DNA of 64,000 nt. Source: Nitrospirillum pindoramense (GTDB lineage: Bacteria > Pseudomonadota > Alphaproteobacteria > Azospirillales > Azospirillaceae). Shown piece after piece: positions 25,078-33,804 of the stretch (within the stretch, counting starts at the first letter, position 1; each line of letters begins with the position of its first letter). The stretch covers positions 248,001 through 312,000 of the forward strand of contig NZ_VITR01000007.1 of NCBI RefSeq assembly GCF_007827955.1. The letters run 5' to 3'. Under the pieces are notes generated by a model. The model worked only from the letters and a program-made list of their open reading frames with translations. It was not told the origin of the DNA and made no database searches. Position numbers and translations under genes: made by a program.

Positions 25078-25425
25078 ATGTCGGTCATCAGCACGGAATT
25101 CGAATTCACCCTGCCCATCGGCTATCGCGACGGCGACGGCACGCTGCACCGGAACGGCGTCATGCGCCTAGCCACCGCCGGGGACGAGATCCTGCCGCTG
25201 AAGGACCACCGGGTGCAGGCCAATCCCAGCTATCTCACCATCATCGTCCTGTCACGGGTGGTGGTGCGCCTGGGCACGCTGGACATGATCAACACCAGGG
25301 TGATCGAAGACCTGTTCGCCGCGGACTTCGCATATCTGCAGAAGGTCTACAACGAAATCAACCAAGTGGGGGGCGGCGACGGGCCGGACAGCCGGCTTCC
25401 GGGTAAACCGGGGACGGCGCGATGA
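25078..25425 (+). CDS. Phage-tail-assembly-like protein
   Basis: A 115-residue soluble protein. The pattern LRLATAGDEI-like (here MRLATAGDEILPLKDHRVQA), NPSYLTIIVLSRVVVRLGTL and VIEDLFAADFAYLQKVYNEI resembles the small tail-assembly chaperones of Mu-like and contractile phages. No other phage gene is nearby. A clear purine-rich site (GGAGGGGAC) precedes the ATG. Its 3' end overlaps the next gene by 4 nt, so it has become part of a chromosomal operon. The family match is from pattern memory and should be tested by profile search. Confidence 0.6.
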   Translation: MSVISTEFEFTLPIGYRDGDGTLHRNGVMRLATAGDEILPLKDHRVQANPSYLTIIVLSRVVVRLGTLDMINTRVIEDLFAADFAYLQKVYNEINQVGGGDGPDSRLPGKPGTAR

Positions 25426-26669
25426 CGGTGCTGCGCCATATCATCTTCGCCGCCTGCTATGTCGCCGTCGCGGTGGCCGTCGCCCTGGCCCTGCCCCTGG
25501 CCGGCGTGGGGGTGGACCGGTCCTACGGCCTGCTGCTGGGCCTGGTGGTTTTCGTCTTCGGCGGCCTGCTGCATGAGTTCTACGCCCGCATGGAGCAGGC
25601 CGAGCGGTTGGAGGACCGGCTGGACCGCCTGCTGGACCGGCAGCGCGACGTGCTGGCGGCCCTGGACCGGCTGGTGCGTCCCAGCGCCGAGGCCGGCGGC
25701 GCCGTGGCCGCCGTGGTCAGCGACGCCCGCATGCTGCGCACCCTGGCCGACCAGATGCCGGCGGGCGGAACCGTCCCGCCGCAGGCGCCGGTGCCCGCCA
25801 ATCCGGCAATAAGCCCGGCCCCTGCCCCGGCGGCCCCGCGCGGGGCTTCCACGCCCACTCTGGCCCCGCCCACCCTGGGCTCAGCCTACGGTCCCCTGCC
25901 GGGACAGGAACCGGCGGAGGACGACAGCGCCGTGATGAACGGCATCCGCGAGGCGTTGCGGTCGGACCGCGTGGACATCTTCCTGCAGCCCATCGTCAGC
26001 CTGCCGCAGCGCAAGCACCGCTTTTACGAGGTCTTCTCCCGCATCCGGCTGGAGGACGGCAGTTACCTGACGCCGGACCGTTACCTGGGTGTGGCCGCGC
26101 GTCACAAGCTGATGGCGCCCATCGACAACCTGCTGCTGTTCCGTTGCGTCCAGTTGCTGCGCGAGACGGAGAAGCGCCACCAGAACGTGGGCTTCTTCTG
26201 TAACATCTCCGCCGCCACGCTGAACGACGGCACCTTCATGCAGGAGTTCGTGCAGTTCATGGGGCAGCACCCCAACCTGGTGCAGAAGATCATCTTCGAA
26301 CTCAGCCAGGCCGACCTGATGCAGGGCAACGTCTTCGCCACCGGCTTCCTGGACGGGCTGCGCAGCCTGGGATTCCGCTTTTCCATGGACCAGGTCGACC
26401 GCTTCGACGTCGATTGGGACCAGCTGGCGGCGCACGAGATCCGCTTCGTCAAGCTGGATGCCGCCCGCCTGCTGGACCCGGACGGCCGCTTCGCCAACCC
26501 CGACAAGGTGACCCTGCTGAAACGCCAGCTGGACCGGAACAACATCGACCTGATCGTGGAAAAGATCGAAACCGACCAGCAGTTGCTGGACCTTTTGGAT
26601 CTGTTCATCGATTTCGGCCAGGGCTACCTGTTCGGCGAGCCGCGCATGGCCCGCCGCCTGCCATCCTGA
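25422..26669 (+). CDS. Membrane-anchored degenerate EAL-domain protein (TipF-like)
   Basis: 415 residues: two N-terminal transmembrane helices (about 5-25 and 33-50), a coiled coil (55-90), a Pro/Ala-rich linker (115-165) and an EAL domain (175-410). The catalytic EAL is EVF (in YEVFSRIR), and the metal-binding DDFG-type motif is replaced by DQVDRFD. The Asn (FCNIS), Glu (IFELSQ), Lys (RFVKLD) and later Glu (IVEKIE) positions are kept. Such a domain is more likely to bind c-di-GMP or a protein than to hydrolyse it. The arrangement is that of Caulobacter TipF, which positions the flagellum. It overlaps the preceding gene by 4 nt. Confidence 0.82.
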   Translation: MTVLRHIIFAACYVAVAVAVALALPLAGVGVDRSYGLLLGLVVFVFGGLLHEFYARMEQAERLEDRLDRLLDRQRDVLAALDRLVRPSAEAGGAVAAVVSDARMLRTLADQMPAGGTVPPQAPVPANPAISPAPAPAAPRGASTPTLAPPTLGSAYGPLPGQEPAEDDSAVMNGIREALRSDRVDIFLQPIVSLPQRKHRFYEVFSRIRLEDGSYLTPDRYLGVAARHKLMAPIDNLLLFRCVQLLRETEKRHQNVGFFCNISAATLNDGTFMQEFVQFMGQHPNLVQKIIFELSQADLMQGNVFATGFLDGLRSLGFRFSMDQVDRFDVDWDQLAAHEIRFVKLDAARLLDPDGRFANPDKVTLLKRQLDRNNIDLIVEKIETDQQLLDLLDLFIDFGQGYLFGEPRMARRLPS

Positions 26670-26683
26670 GATTATAGAGTCCT

Positions 26684-27568
26684 ATGACCGCCATTCCCCT
26701 GCACACCGGCCTGTCACACCTGGCGGACCGTTACGACGGTTTCATCCTGGATTTGTGGGGGGTGGTGCATGACGGCATCGCGCCCTATCCGGGGGTGCCG
26801 GAGTGCCTGAAGACCCTGCGCGCCCGGGGCAAGCGCGTCTGCCTGCTGTCCAACGCGCCCCGCCGGGTGGACGCCGCCGCCGATCGGCTGACCGAGATGG
26901 GCCTGACGCCGGACCATTACGATGCGCTGCTGACCTCGGGCGAGGCCACGCACGACGCCTTGCGCGACCCGCCGGACGCCTGGCACGCCGCCCTGGGGCC
27001 GACGCTGCTGCACATCGGCCCCGACCGGGACGCCGGCGTCTATCTGGACCTGCCCGGCCGTATCAAGGTCGACCGGCCGGAGGACGCGGATTTCGTCCTG
27101 AACACCGGCATCGTCGATTTCAGCGAGTCGCTGACGGATTACGAGCCCATCCTGGCGGCCTGCGCCGCCCTGAAGCTGCCCATGGTCTGCGCCAACCCGG
27201 ACCTGGTGGTGCATGTCGGGCCACAACTGGTGATCTGCGCCGGGGAGCTGGCGCGGCGGTATGAGGAACTGGGCGGCGACGTGCGCCAGCACGGCAAGCC
27301 CTATCCCGGGGTCTACGCCCGCTGCTTCGACCTGTTGGGTGATATTCCACGCCAGCGCATCCTGGCGGTGGGGGACAGCCTGCGCACCGACATGGCCGGC
27401 GCCAACGCCGCCGGTATCGACGGCCTGCTGATCACCGGCGGCATCCACCGCGAGGAACTGGGCGTCGCCGACCCGCTGGCCGACCTGCCCGACCTGGACC
27501 GGCTGGCGGAGATCGCCGCCCGGGCGGGCCTCACCATCAGCGGCGCCATGAACCGTCTGGGCTGGTGA
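26684..27568 (+). CDS. HAD-superfamily class IIA phosphatase (TIGR01459-type)
   Basis: A 294-residue cytosolic hydrolase. Motif I is FILDLWGVVHDG (Asp nucleophile plus general acid as DxWG), motif II is LLSNAPR and motif IV is AVGDSLRTDMAGANAAGID, with a class IIA cap between. The family includes NagD-like nucleotide and sugar phosphatases; this alphaproteobacterial branch has no confirmed substrate. It begins 14 bp after the EAL gene, behind a weak site, and may be co-transcribed with it. Confidence 0.92.
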   Translation: MTAIPLHTGLSHLADRYDGFILDLWGVVHDGIAPYPGVPECLKTLRARGKRVCLLSNAPRRVDAAADRLTEMGLTPDHYDALLTSGEATHDALRDPPDAWHAALGPTLLHIGPDRDAGVYLDLPGRIKVDRPEDADFVLNTGIVDFSESLTDYEPILAACAALKLPMVCANPDLVVHVGPQLVICAGELARRYEELGGDVRQHGKPYPGVYARCFDLLGDIPRQRILAVGDSLRTDMAGANAAGIDGLLITGGIHREELGVADPLADLPDLDRLAEIAARAGLTISGAMNRLGW

Positions 27569-27716
27569 CCGCCCCCGCTGGCATGCTCCTCCCGGCGTGT
27601 CCCCCTTGGTTCACCACCTCTGGCGGGCGTGTAACAGCCGGGTTAAAAGTGTAACGCTTAGGCAAACGTTGCGGACAGGGTGGGACCAAGTGGCCAATAG
27701 TCGGGGGAGTTCTACG

Positions 27717-28877
27717 ATGTCGCGCAGGGTGCGTCCCATGGAAACCAGTGCCCTCCCCTCCCGTCCGCGCCTGACGCCGGGCATTCCTGCCGGTGGCGTC
27801 ATCGCCGCCCTGGTGGCCGTCGGCTCGCTGGGCTTCATGCTGTTCGGCAGCCACAGCCCGTCCCACTCGGTCAAGATCGTGAAGATGGATGGCGGCATTC
27901 CGCCCATTCCGCCAATCCCACCCATCCCGCCCATATCCCCCGCGTCCCCGGCACCGGCGGCCGCCCCCATCAGCCGGGCCGACGCCGACCAGATCCGCCG
28001 CGACGTGGAAGAGGCGATGAAGGGCCTGGACGTCGAGTCCATCAAGCAGCAGGCCAAGGCCGCGGCGATGGCCGCGCGGGCCGCCGCCCGGGATGCCCGC
28101 GCCTTGAGCGAAAGCAGCCAGGAGTTTCCGGCGCAGCAGGTGGTGAACCTGTCCAACTTGGCCGGCAACACCATCATCCACCCGTCCAGCAGCGCCACCA
28201 CCATCGCCATTTCGGCCAGCGGCGGGGCCGTGCGCGCTGCAGCGGAGGATGGCGCCCTGCAGGTGTCGGGCAGCGGCCGGTCGACGGAGCTGACCATCAC
28301 CGTTCCCGCCAAGACCAAGCTGGTGGCCGCCGGATTGTCCGGGGAGCTGTCCGTGGACGGCGACCTGGACGGTGACGTCGTGCTGGATGTGCGCAAGGCC
28401 CAGGTGACGCTGAAGAAGGTCAAGTCGCTGCAGGCCAACATCGTCGAAAGCGCCGACCTCAGCGTCGACGATGTGGCGGAATCGCTGAAATTCATTATCG
28501 CGGGCCGTGGTGACCTGCATGTGGGCCACGCCGCCGACGCGGAGATCCGGGTGATGGGCCAGGCCGACGTGTCGCTGGGCACGGTCGACAAGACCTTGCG
28601 CCTGGCCATCTACGGCAATGGCGATGTCTCCGCCGATCGCGTGGACGGCGTGATCGAGACGGTCATCAACGGCAAGGGCGATGTGCACATCAACGATGGC
28701 AACGCCAGCGCCCTGAAGGTCGCCGTCCTGGGCCAGGGCGATTTCACCTTCGACGGCACCGCCAAGGACCCCAACCTGTTCATGGGCGGCGGCGGCACCA
28801 TCACGGTGGCCAAGCACACCGGCACGCCCCGTATCGGCAAGTCCGGCAATGGCGAGGTGGTGCTGGGCGGGGAGTGA
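27717..28877 (+). CDS. DUF2807 (GIN-domain) secreted or membrane-anchored protein
   Basis: 386 residues from the ATG at 27717, which has a GGGGGAG site 8 nt upstream. One transmembrane helix (about 24-44) is followed by a Pro-rich repeat (IPPIPPIPPIPPIS), a charged Ala-rich helix and a right-handed beta-helix-like GIN domain (170-386). That domain has recurring units such as GDLHVGHAADAEIRVMGQAD, GNGDVSADRVDGVIETVING and KGDVHINDGNASALKVAVLG. Such domains occur in putative adhesins and envelope proteins of unknown function. The 27597 frame start is less likely. Nothing else is seen between this gene and the kinase at 29076. Confidence 0.8.
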   Translation: MSRRVRPMETSALPSRPRLTPGIPAGGVIAALVAVGSLGFMLFGSHSPSHSVKIVKMDGGIPPIPPIPPIPPISPASPAPAAAPISRADADQIRRDVEEAMKGLDVESIKQQAKAAAMAARAAARDARALSESSQEFPAQQVVNLSNLAGNTIIHPSSSATTIAISASGGAVRAAAEDGALQVSGSGRSTELTITVPAKTKLVAAGLSGELSVDGDLDGDVVLDVRKAQVTLKKVKSLQANIVESADLSVDDVAESLKFIIAGRGDLHVGHAADAEIRVMGQADVSLGTVDKTLRLAIYGNGDVSADRVDGVIETVINGKGDVHINDGNASALKVAVLGQGDFTFDGTAKDPNLFMGGGGTITVAKHTGTPRIGKSGNGEVVLGGE

Positions 28878-29075
28878 GCCTGCCGGCGCCCTGCTCAGCC
28901 ATTCCGACTATCCTGCCGCCCGCTTTTCCGCAGCCCGCTTTTTCCGCAGATTGCACGGGATCGTTGCCCGTGCCTACAGTATGCCCATTGGTAGAAGCCA
29001 GCCGACCTGACCCCTGATCTTTCGAGGGGGTGCGGCCGAGAGGGCGGGCGGCCAGGCGAAAAGGACGGACACGGG

Positions 29076-30836
29076 GTGCGGTTGGGGGCGGCGACACGGA
29101 TTTGCCTGGGCTACGCCGTGTTCGGCGGGGTGTGGGTCTTAGGGTCCGACATTTTCCTGGAGACGGTGCTGGGCCGCGTCCACGCCGCCTGGCTGGCGCC
29201 GGTCAAAGGTGTGGGCTTCGTCCTGGTGACGGCCCTGCTGCTGCACCGGGTGTTGCTGCGCGCCCTGGCGGTCGATGCGCGCAAGACACGCGACCTCGCC
29301 CTTAGCGAGGCGCGGTACAGCGCCCTGGCGGAGATGGCCCCCGTCGGCATCTTCCATGTCGATGCCGACGGCCAGATCACCTACCGCAACCCCCGCCTGC
29401 GCGAAATTTCCGGCCTGCCGGCGGAACTGGACCCGGGGGGCAGCTGGGAATGGTGGCTGATCCACCCCGAAGACCATAAACGGGCGCAGTCCCGCTGGCT
29501 GGCCGCGACCCAGGCCGGCGAACGCTTCGCTGAGGAATTCCGCATCCGCCGGCACGATGGCCGCGTCGTCTGGGTCCTGTGCGAGGCGGTGCCGGTCACC
29601 GCCCGCGAGGGGGAGCGGATGGGCTATGTCGGCATGGCCCTGGACCTGACGGCCCAACACTTGGCGGCCGAGGCGGTGCGCCTGGAAAAGGAACGGTATG
29701 AGCTGGCCACCGCCGGCTCCGCCGTCGGCATCTGGGATTGGCACCTGGGCAACAGCAGCCTGCATCTGTCCGGCCAAGCCCTGACCCTGCTGCGCCTGCC
29801 GACGGGAGAGGTCGCCCCCCGGCGCGTGCTGGGCATGGTCCCCAAGACGGAACGGGCGCGGGCCTTTGCCCATGTGCGTGGCGCCCTGCGCCTGCGCCGC
29901 CCTTTCGACCTGGAGCTTCCCATGGTCTGCGCGGATGGCGTGACCCGGTGGTTCCATGTGCGCGGCCAGGGCGTCTGGCCCGCGGCCGTACTGGCCGAAG
30001 ACCCCAGCCGGCCAATCCGGCTTCTGGGGTCGCTGATGGACATCACCACGCGCAAGGAAACGGAAGGCCAGCTGGCCCGGGCGCGGCACGACGCGGAAAT
30101 GGCCAGCCGCAGCAAGACGGCCTTCCTGGCCAGCATGAGCCATGAGTTGCGCACCCCCCTTAACGCCATCATCGGCTTCAGCGAGCTGATCACCCAGCAG
30201 ACCTACGGCCCGGTGGGCGATCCGCGCTATGCCGACTATGCCGAGGACATCCGGGTCAGCGGCCTGCATCTGCTGGAACTGGTGAACGACATCCTGGACG
30301 TGGCCCGCATGGAGGCCGGCCGGTTCGAGCTGGAGGACAAGGTGGTGGACATCGCGGCGGAAGTCGCGGTGGCCGTGCGTCAAATCCAGGCCGGCAACCT
30401 TCAGCGCCATCTGGACATCACCGTGGCCCCCGGCACCGAGGGGCTGCACGCCATGCTGGATCCGACCGCCCTGCGGCAGGTGCTGCTGAACCTGGTGGGC
30501 AACGCGGTGAAGTTCACGCCCGATGGCGGGCGGGTGACCGTGGCGGGGGAGATCCGGCGCGACGGCTTGGCCCTGTCGGTGACGGACACCGGCCCCGGCA
30601 TCTCGCGCTATGTGCTGGAAAACCTGGGCACCCAGCCATTCCTGCAGGCCGAGCCCTCGCTGCGGCGGCGCCATGGCGGCAGCGGCCTGGGCCTGTTCAT
30701 CGTCCGGCGGCTGATGGACCTGCACGGCGGCGCCCTGCACGTCGAATGCCCCGCGGACGGGGGCACCCGCGTCACCGTCGTCTTCCCACCCGACCGCCAG
30801 GTGCCGCCGGGCCCGTCGCTGGCGATATCGCCCTGA
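29076..30836 (+). CDS. PAS-domain hybrid-less sensor histidine kinase
   Basis: 586 residues, GTG start behind AAGGA. Two N-terminal transmembrane helices (about 7-28 and 43-62), PAS 1 (about 78-195, MAPVGIFHVDADGQITYRNP), PAS 2/PAC (about 205-325, ATAGSAVGIWDWHLGN), a HisKA dimerisation helix with the phosphorylated His in SMSHELRTPLNAI, and the HATPase domain with N box LVGNAVKF, G1 DTGPGIS and G2 GGSGLGLFIV. The periplasmic loop is very short, so the signal is probably sensed by the PAS domains or in the membrane. No response regulator lies nearby, so it is an orphan kinase. Confidence 0.93.
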   Translation: MRLGAATRICLGYAVFGGVWVLGSDIFLETVLGRVHAAWLAPVKGVGFVLVTALLLHRVLLRALAVDARKTRDLALSEARYSALAEMAPVGIFHVDADGQITYRNPRLREISGLPAELDPGGSWEWWLIHPEDHKRAQSRWLAATQAGERFAEEFRIRRHDGRVVWVLCEAVPVTAREGERMGYVGMALDLTAQHLAAEAVRLEKERYELATAGSAVGIWDWHLGNSSLHLSGQALTLLRLPTGEVAPRRVLGMVPKTERARAFAHVRGALRLRRPFDLELPMVCADGVTRWFHVRGQGVWPAAVLAEDPSRPIRLLGSLMDITTRKETEGQLARARHDAEMASRSKTAFLASMSHELRTPLNAIIGFSELITQQTYGPVGDPRYADYAEDIRVSGLHLLELVNDILDVARMEAGRFELEDKVVDIAAEVAVAVRQIQAGNLQRHLDITVAPGTEGLHAMLDPTALRQVLLNLVGNAVKFTPDGGRVTVAGEIRRDGLALSVTDTGPGISRYVLENLGTQPFLQAEPSLRRRHGGSGLGLFIVRRLMDLHGGALHVECPADGGTRVTVVFPPDRQVPPGPSLAISP

Positions 30837-30883
30837 TCAGGGCATGATGGGTCCACACGGTTCCCGCGAAAGGGCACACCCCA

Positions 30884-31126
30884 ATGCCCCCCTTCAAAGC
30901 CAAAACAGCCAAACCATCCAAGACACCGCCCCCGGATGGGGAGCTACCCTCCAGCCTGGATGCGGTGCTGGCGGCCGGCGCCCGTGACAGCCTGCGGCGC
31001 GACCAGGGCTATGCCCGGTTCCGCGCCCAGGCGGACAAGGCCGCCGCCGCCGCCGACAAGGGCGACGACCGCGCCTACCGCCTGCTGGCCGAAGCCATCC
31101 GCCAATTGCTGAACGATCGCCGCTGA
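30884..31126 (+). CDS. Small basic hypothetical protein
   Basis: 80 residues. The N terminus is Lys/Pro-rich and probably disordered (MPPFKAKTAKPSKTPPPDGE), followed by a helical Ala/Arg-rich region (AGARDSLRRDQGYARFRAQA, then DKAAAAADKGDDRAYRLLAEA). No known family. It lies 47 bp after the kinase gene and 85 bp before the Atm1-type exporter, same strand. The ATG at 30884 has an AAAGG-type purine stretch upstream. Confidence 0.6.
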   Translation: MPPFKAKTAKPSKTPPPDGELPSSLDAVLAAGARDSLRRDQGYARFRAQADKAAAAADKGDDRAYRLLAEAIRQLLNDRR

Positions 31127-31211
31127 AAATCCCGCCTTGGCATGGCCGCCCCCTCGCTCAGACAGGACTCGGCCCCTGTCGCAGTCCGCTCCACCGCCCC
31201 ATCTAGACCTG

Positions 31212-33092
31212 ATGACCCAGACAACCGCCACCGTGACATCCGCCCCCGGCGCCCCCGAGCCCCGCCCCACCCGCCCGCAGATGGGGGAGGCCAAGGCGCT
31301 GGCCACGCTGCTGCCCTATATCTGGCCGGCGGGCGACTGGGGCACGCGCGGCCGGGTGGTCATCTCCATGCTGCTGCTGCTAGGCGCCAAGGCGGCCAGC
31401 GTCACCATCCCGGTGTTCTACAAGCACGCGGTGGACCAGTTGGGCGAGGGCATCAAGGCCAACGCCGCGGTGGTGCCGGTGCTGGCCATCCTGTCCTATG
31501 GCCTGGCCCGAGTGCTGTCGCTGGCCTTTGGCGAATTGCGCGACAGCGTGTTCGAGCGGGTGGCCCAGCGCGCCATGCGCAAGGCGGCGCTGACCGTGTT
31601 CCGCCACCTGCACGGCCTGTCGCTGCGTTTCCACCTGGAACGGCAGACGGGCGGCCTGTCCCGCTCCATCGAGCGGGGCACCAAGGCCATCGAGACCCTG
31701 CTGTCCACCGCCCTGTTCAACATCCTGCCCACGGTGCTGGAAATCCTGCTGGTCACCGGCATCCTGTGGCGCCTGTTCAATATCTGGTTCGCCCTGGTCA
31801 CCTTCGCGGCGGTGGCGGGCTACATCACCTTCACCGTCATCGTCTCCAACTGGCGCACCCGCATCCGCCGCCAGATGGTGGACAGCGACACCAAGGCCAG
31901 CGCCCGCGCCATCGACACGCTGCTGAATTATGAGACGGTGAAGTACTTCGGCAATGAGGAGCATGAGGCCCAGCGCTACGACCGCGCGCTGAAGGTCTAT
32001 GAGCAGGCGGCGGTGCGCACCCAGACCTCGCTATCGGTGCTGAACGTCGGGCAAAGCTTCATCATCGCCTCTGGCCTGGTGGCCGTCATGTGGATGGCGG
32101 CGGCCGGCATCCAGGCCGGCACCCTGACCCTGGGCGACTTCGTGCTGGTCAACACCTACCTGCTGCAACTGTATCAGCCGCTGAACATCTTCGGCTTCGT
32201 CTATCGCGGGGTGAAGGAAGCCCTGATCGACATGGAGAAGATGTTCGTCCTGCTGGCCGTGGACCGCGAGGTGGCGGACGCCCCCGGCGCGCGACCCCTG
32301 GCCGTCAGCGGCGGCGAGGTGCGGTTCGAGGACGTGTCCTTCGGCTATGACCCGCGCCGGCCCATCCTGAAGGGCGTCAGCTTCACCGTGCCCGCCGGCC
32401 GCACCGTGGCCATCGTCGGCCCCAGCGGCGCCGGCAAGTCCACGCTGTCACGCCTGCTGTTCCGCTTCTACGACGCCAACGGCGGCCGCATCCTGATCGA
32501 CGGACAGGATATATCCCAGGTCACCCAGGCCAGCCTGCGCGCCACCATCGGCATCGTCCCGCAGGATACGGTGCTGTTCAACGACACCATCCGCTACAAC
32601 GTCGCCTATGGCCGCACCAGCGCCAGTCAGGCGGAGGTGGAGCACGCGGCGGTCCTGGCCCACATTGACGGCTTTATCGCCGGGTTGCCCGACGGCTGGG
32701 AAACCATGGTGGGCGAACGTGGCCTGAAGCTGTCCGGCGGCGAGAAGCAGCGCGTGGCCATCGCCCGCACCATCCTGAAGGACCCGCCCATCCTGATGTT
32801 CGATGAGGCGACCAGCGCCCTGGACACCCATACCGAACGCGAAATCCAGCGCAACCTGCGCGAGGTCAGCCGCGGCCGCACCACCCTGGTCATCGCCCAT
32901 CGCCTGTCCACCGTGGTGGAGGCGGACGAGATCATCGTGCTGGAGGAGGGCCGGGTGCGCGAGCGCGGCCGCCACGCCGACCTGCTGGCCCTGGGCGGCG
33001 CCTATGCCGAGCTGTGGGCGCGGCAGCAAACGGCGGACCCGGTGCCGGAGGGTGCTGTGGGCGCCGCTACCGTCGAACCTGTCATGGGGTGA
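31212..33092 (+). CDS. Atm1-type ABC exporter (heavy-metal/glutathione-conjugate family)
   Basis: A 626-residue half-transporter that works as a homodimer in the inner membrane. Six transmembrane helices span about 50-330, with the Atm1/HMT1-like motif NYETVKYFGNEEHEAQRYD after the third to fourth helix. The ATPase domain has Walker A GPSGAGKST, signature LSGGEKQR and Walker B ILMFDEATSALD. The family exports glutathione derivatives and metal-thiol complexes and supports Fe-S protein maturation; the substrate here is inferred. The start at 31212 is preferred over 31137, which would add a low-complexity leader. Confidence 0.93.
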   Translation: MTQTTATVTSAPGAPEPRPTRPQMGEAKALATLLPYIWPAGDWGTRGRVVISMLLLLGAKAASVTIPVFYKHAVDQLGEGIKANAAVVPVLAILSYGLARVLSLAFGELRDSVFERVAQRAMRKAALTVFRHLHGLSLRFHLERQTGGLSRSIERGTKAIETLLSTALFNILPTVLEILLVTGILWRLFNIWFALVTFAAVAGYITFTVIVSNWRTRIRRQMVDSDTKASARAIDTLLNYETVKYFGNEEHEAQRYDRALKVYEQAAVRTQTSLSVLNVGQSFIIASGLVAVMWMAAAGIQAGTLTLGDFVLVNTYLLQLYQPLNIFGFVYRGVKEALIDMEKMFVLLAVDREVADAPGARPLAVSGGEVRFEDVSFGYDPRRPILKGVSFTVPAGRTVAIVGPSGAGKSTLSRLLFRFYDANGGRILIDGQDISQVTQASLRATIGIVPQDTVLFNDTIRYNVAYGRTSASQAEVEHAAVLAHIDGFIAGLPDGWETMVGERGLKLSGGEKQRVAIARTILKDPPILMFDEATSALDTHTEREIQRNLREVSRGRTTLVIAHRLSTVVEADEIIVLEEGRVRERGRHADLLALGGAYAELWARQQTADPVPEGAVGAATVEPVMG

Positions 33093-33099
33093 TGGCGGC

Positions 33100-33127
33100 G
33101 TGTTACAGTGTACATGCGCTGTAACAC
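33100..33127. promoter_or_regulatory. Operator of the ParDE-type pair
   Basis: A perfect 9-bp inverted repeat, GTGTTACAG (33100-33108) and CTGTAACAC (33119-33127), separated by 10 bp containing TGTACA. It ends on the base before the antitoxin ATG, so a bound repressor would block both transcription and ribosome access. Antitoxins of this type repress their own operon. Confidence 0.8.
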
Positions 33128-33430
33128 ATGAGCTCCGCGATGACCGAAACGACCTTCACTTTCCGGGTGGACGAAACTCTGAAAGCCGCGTTCGCGGAAG
33201 CCGCCAAGGCCAATGACCGCACCGGCGCGCAATTGCTCCGGGATTACATGCGCGACTTCGTGCGAAAGCAGCAGGAAGCCACCGACTACGATGCTTGGTT
33301 CCAGGCTGAGGTCCGGGCAGGTATTGATGAAGCCAATGCCGGTGACACGGTATCGGCGGAAGAGGTAGAGGCCGAAGCGGAAGCATGGCGGGCCGAAGCC
33401 CGGCGCAAGCTGGCCGGTTTTGCCTCGTGA
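33128..33430 (+). CDS. RelB/ParD-like antitoxin
   Basis: A 100-residue protein. The N-terminal segment TTFTFRVDETLKAAFAEAAK is a ribbon-helix-helix DNA-binding fold, and the C-terminal half (about 50-100) is acidic and helical (SAEEVEAEAEAWRAEARRK), suited to wrapping the toxin. A second ATG at 33140 is possible. The palindromic operator abuts the start. The toxin gene follows with a 4-nt overlap. Confidence 0.88.
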   Translation: MSSAMTETTFTFRVDETLKAAFAEAAKANDRTGAQLLRDYMRDFVRKQQEATDYDAWFQAEVRAGIDEANAGDTVSAEEVEAEAEAWRAEARRKLAGFAS

Positions 33431-33708
33431 AGCTGATTTGGACGCGTTCCGCGACCGTCAACCGGAAGCATATTCGGGAGTATATCGCCCAGGAAAACTT
33501 GGCGGCGGCTTTGGCTTTGGACGATCTTTTCTCTAAACGGGCCATCCTCTTGGCCAAGCATCATGGCGCCGGACGGCCGGGCCGCGTCGCTGGAACTCGT
33601 GAATTGGTCATCCACTCCAATTACATCATGATCTATCAAGTGGCCGGCGACACGGTGCGGATACTGCGTCTGCTGCATGCCGCACGCCAATGGCCACCAA
33701 GGCGATAG
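33427..33708 (+). CDS. RelE/ParE-family toxin
   Basis: A 93-residue protein from the GTG at 33427, which overlaps the antitoxin stop (GTGA). Seen are KLIWTRSATVNRKHIREYIA at the N terminus, GRPGRVAGTRELVIHSNYIM and IYQVAGDTVRILRLLHAARQ at the C terminus, the full RelE/ParE core. ParE members poison gyrase and RelE members cut mRNA on ribosomes; the sequence, ending in LLHAARQWP, looks more ParE-like. No truncation is visible. Confidence 0.9.
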   Translation: MKLIWTRSATVNRKHIREYIAQENLAAALALDDLFSKRAILLAKHHGAGRPGRVAGTRELVIHSNYIMIYQVAGDTVRILRLLHAARQWPPRR

Positions 33709-33804
33709 CCAACTGATCGACCGTTTTTGACATCGGCAATCGCCCGAACCAAAGTTCTGGAGTATGGACCGTCGAAGGACCCTTTGCCTGAGGCCGGTTG
33801 CGTC

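Noticed and set aside
25078-25425. Prophage
   Set aside because: Only one tail-assembly-like gene; no integrase, capsid, terminase or lysis genes anywhere nearby.
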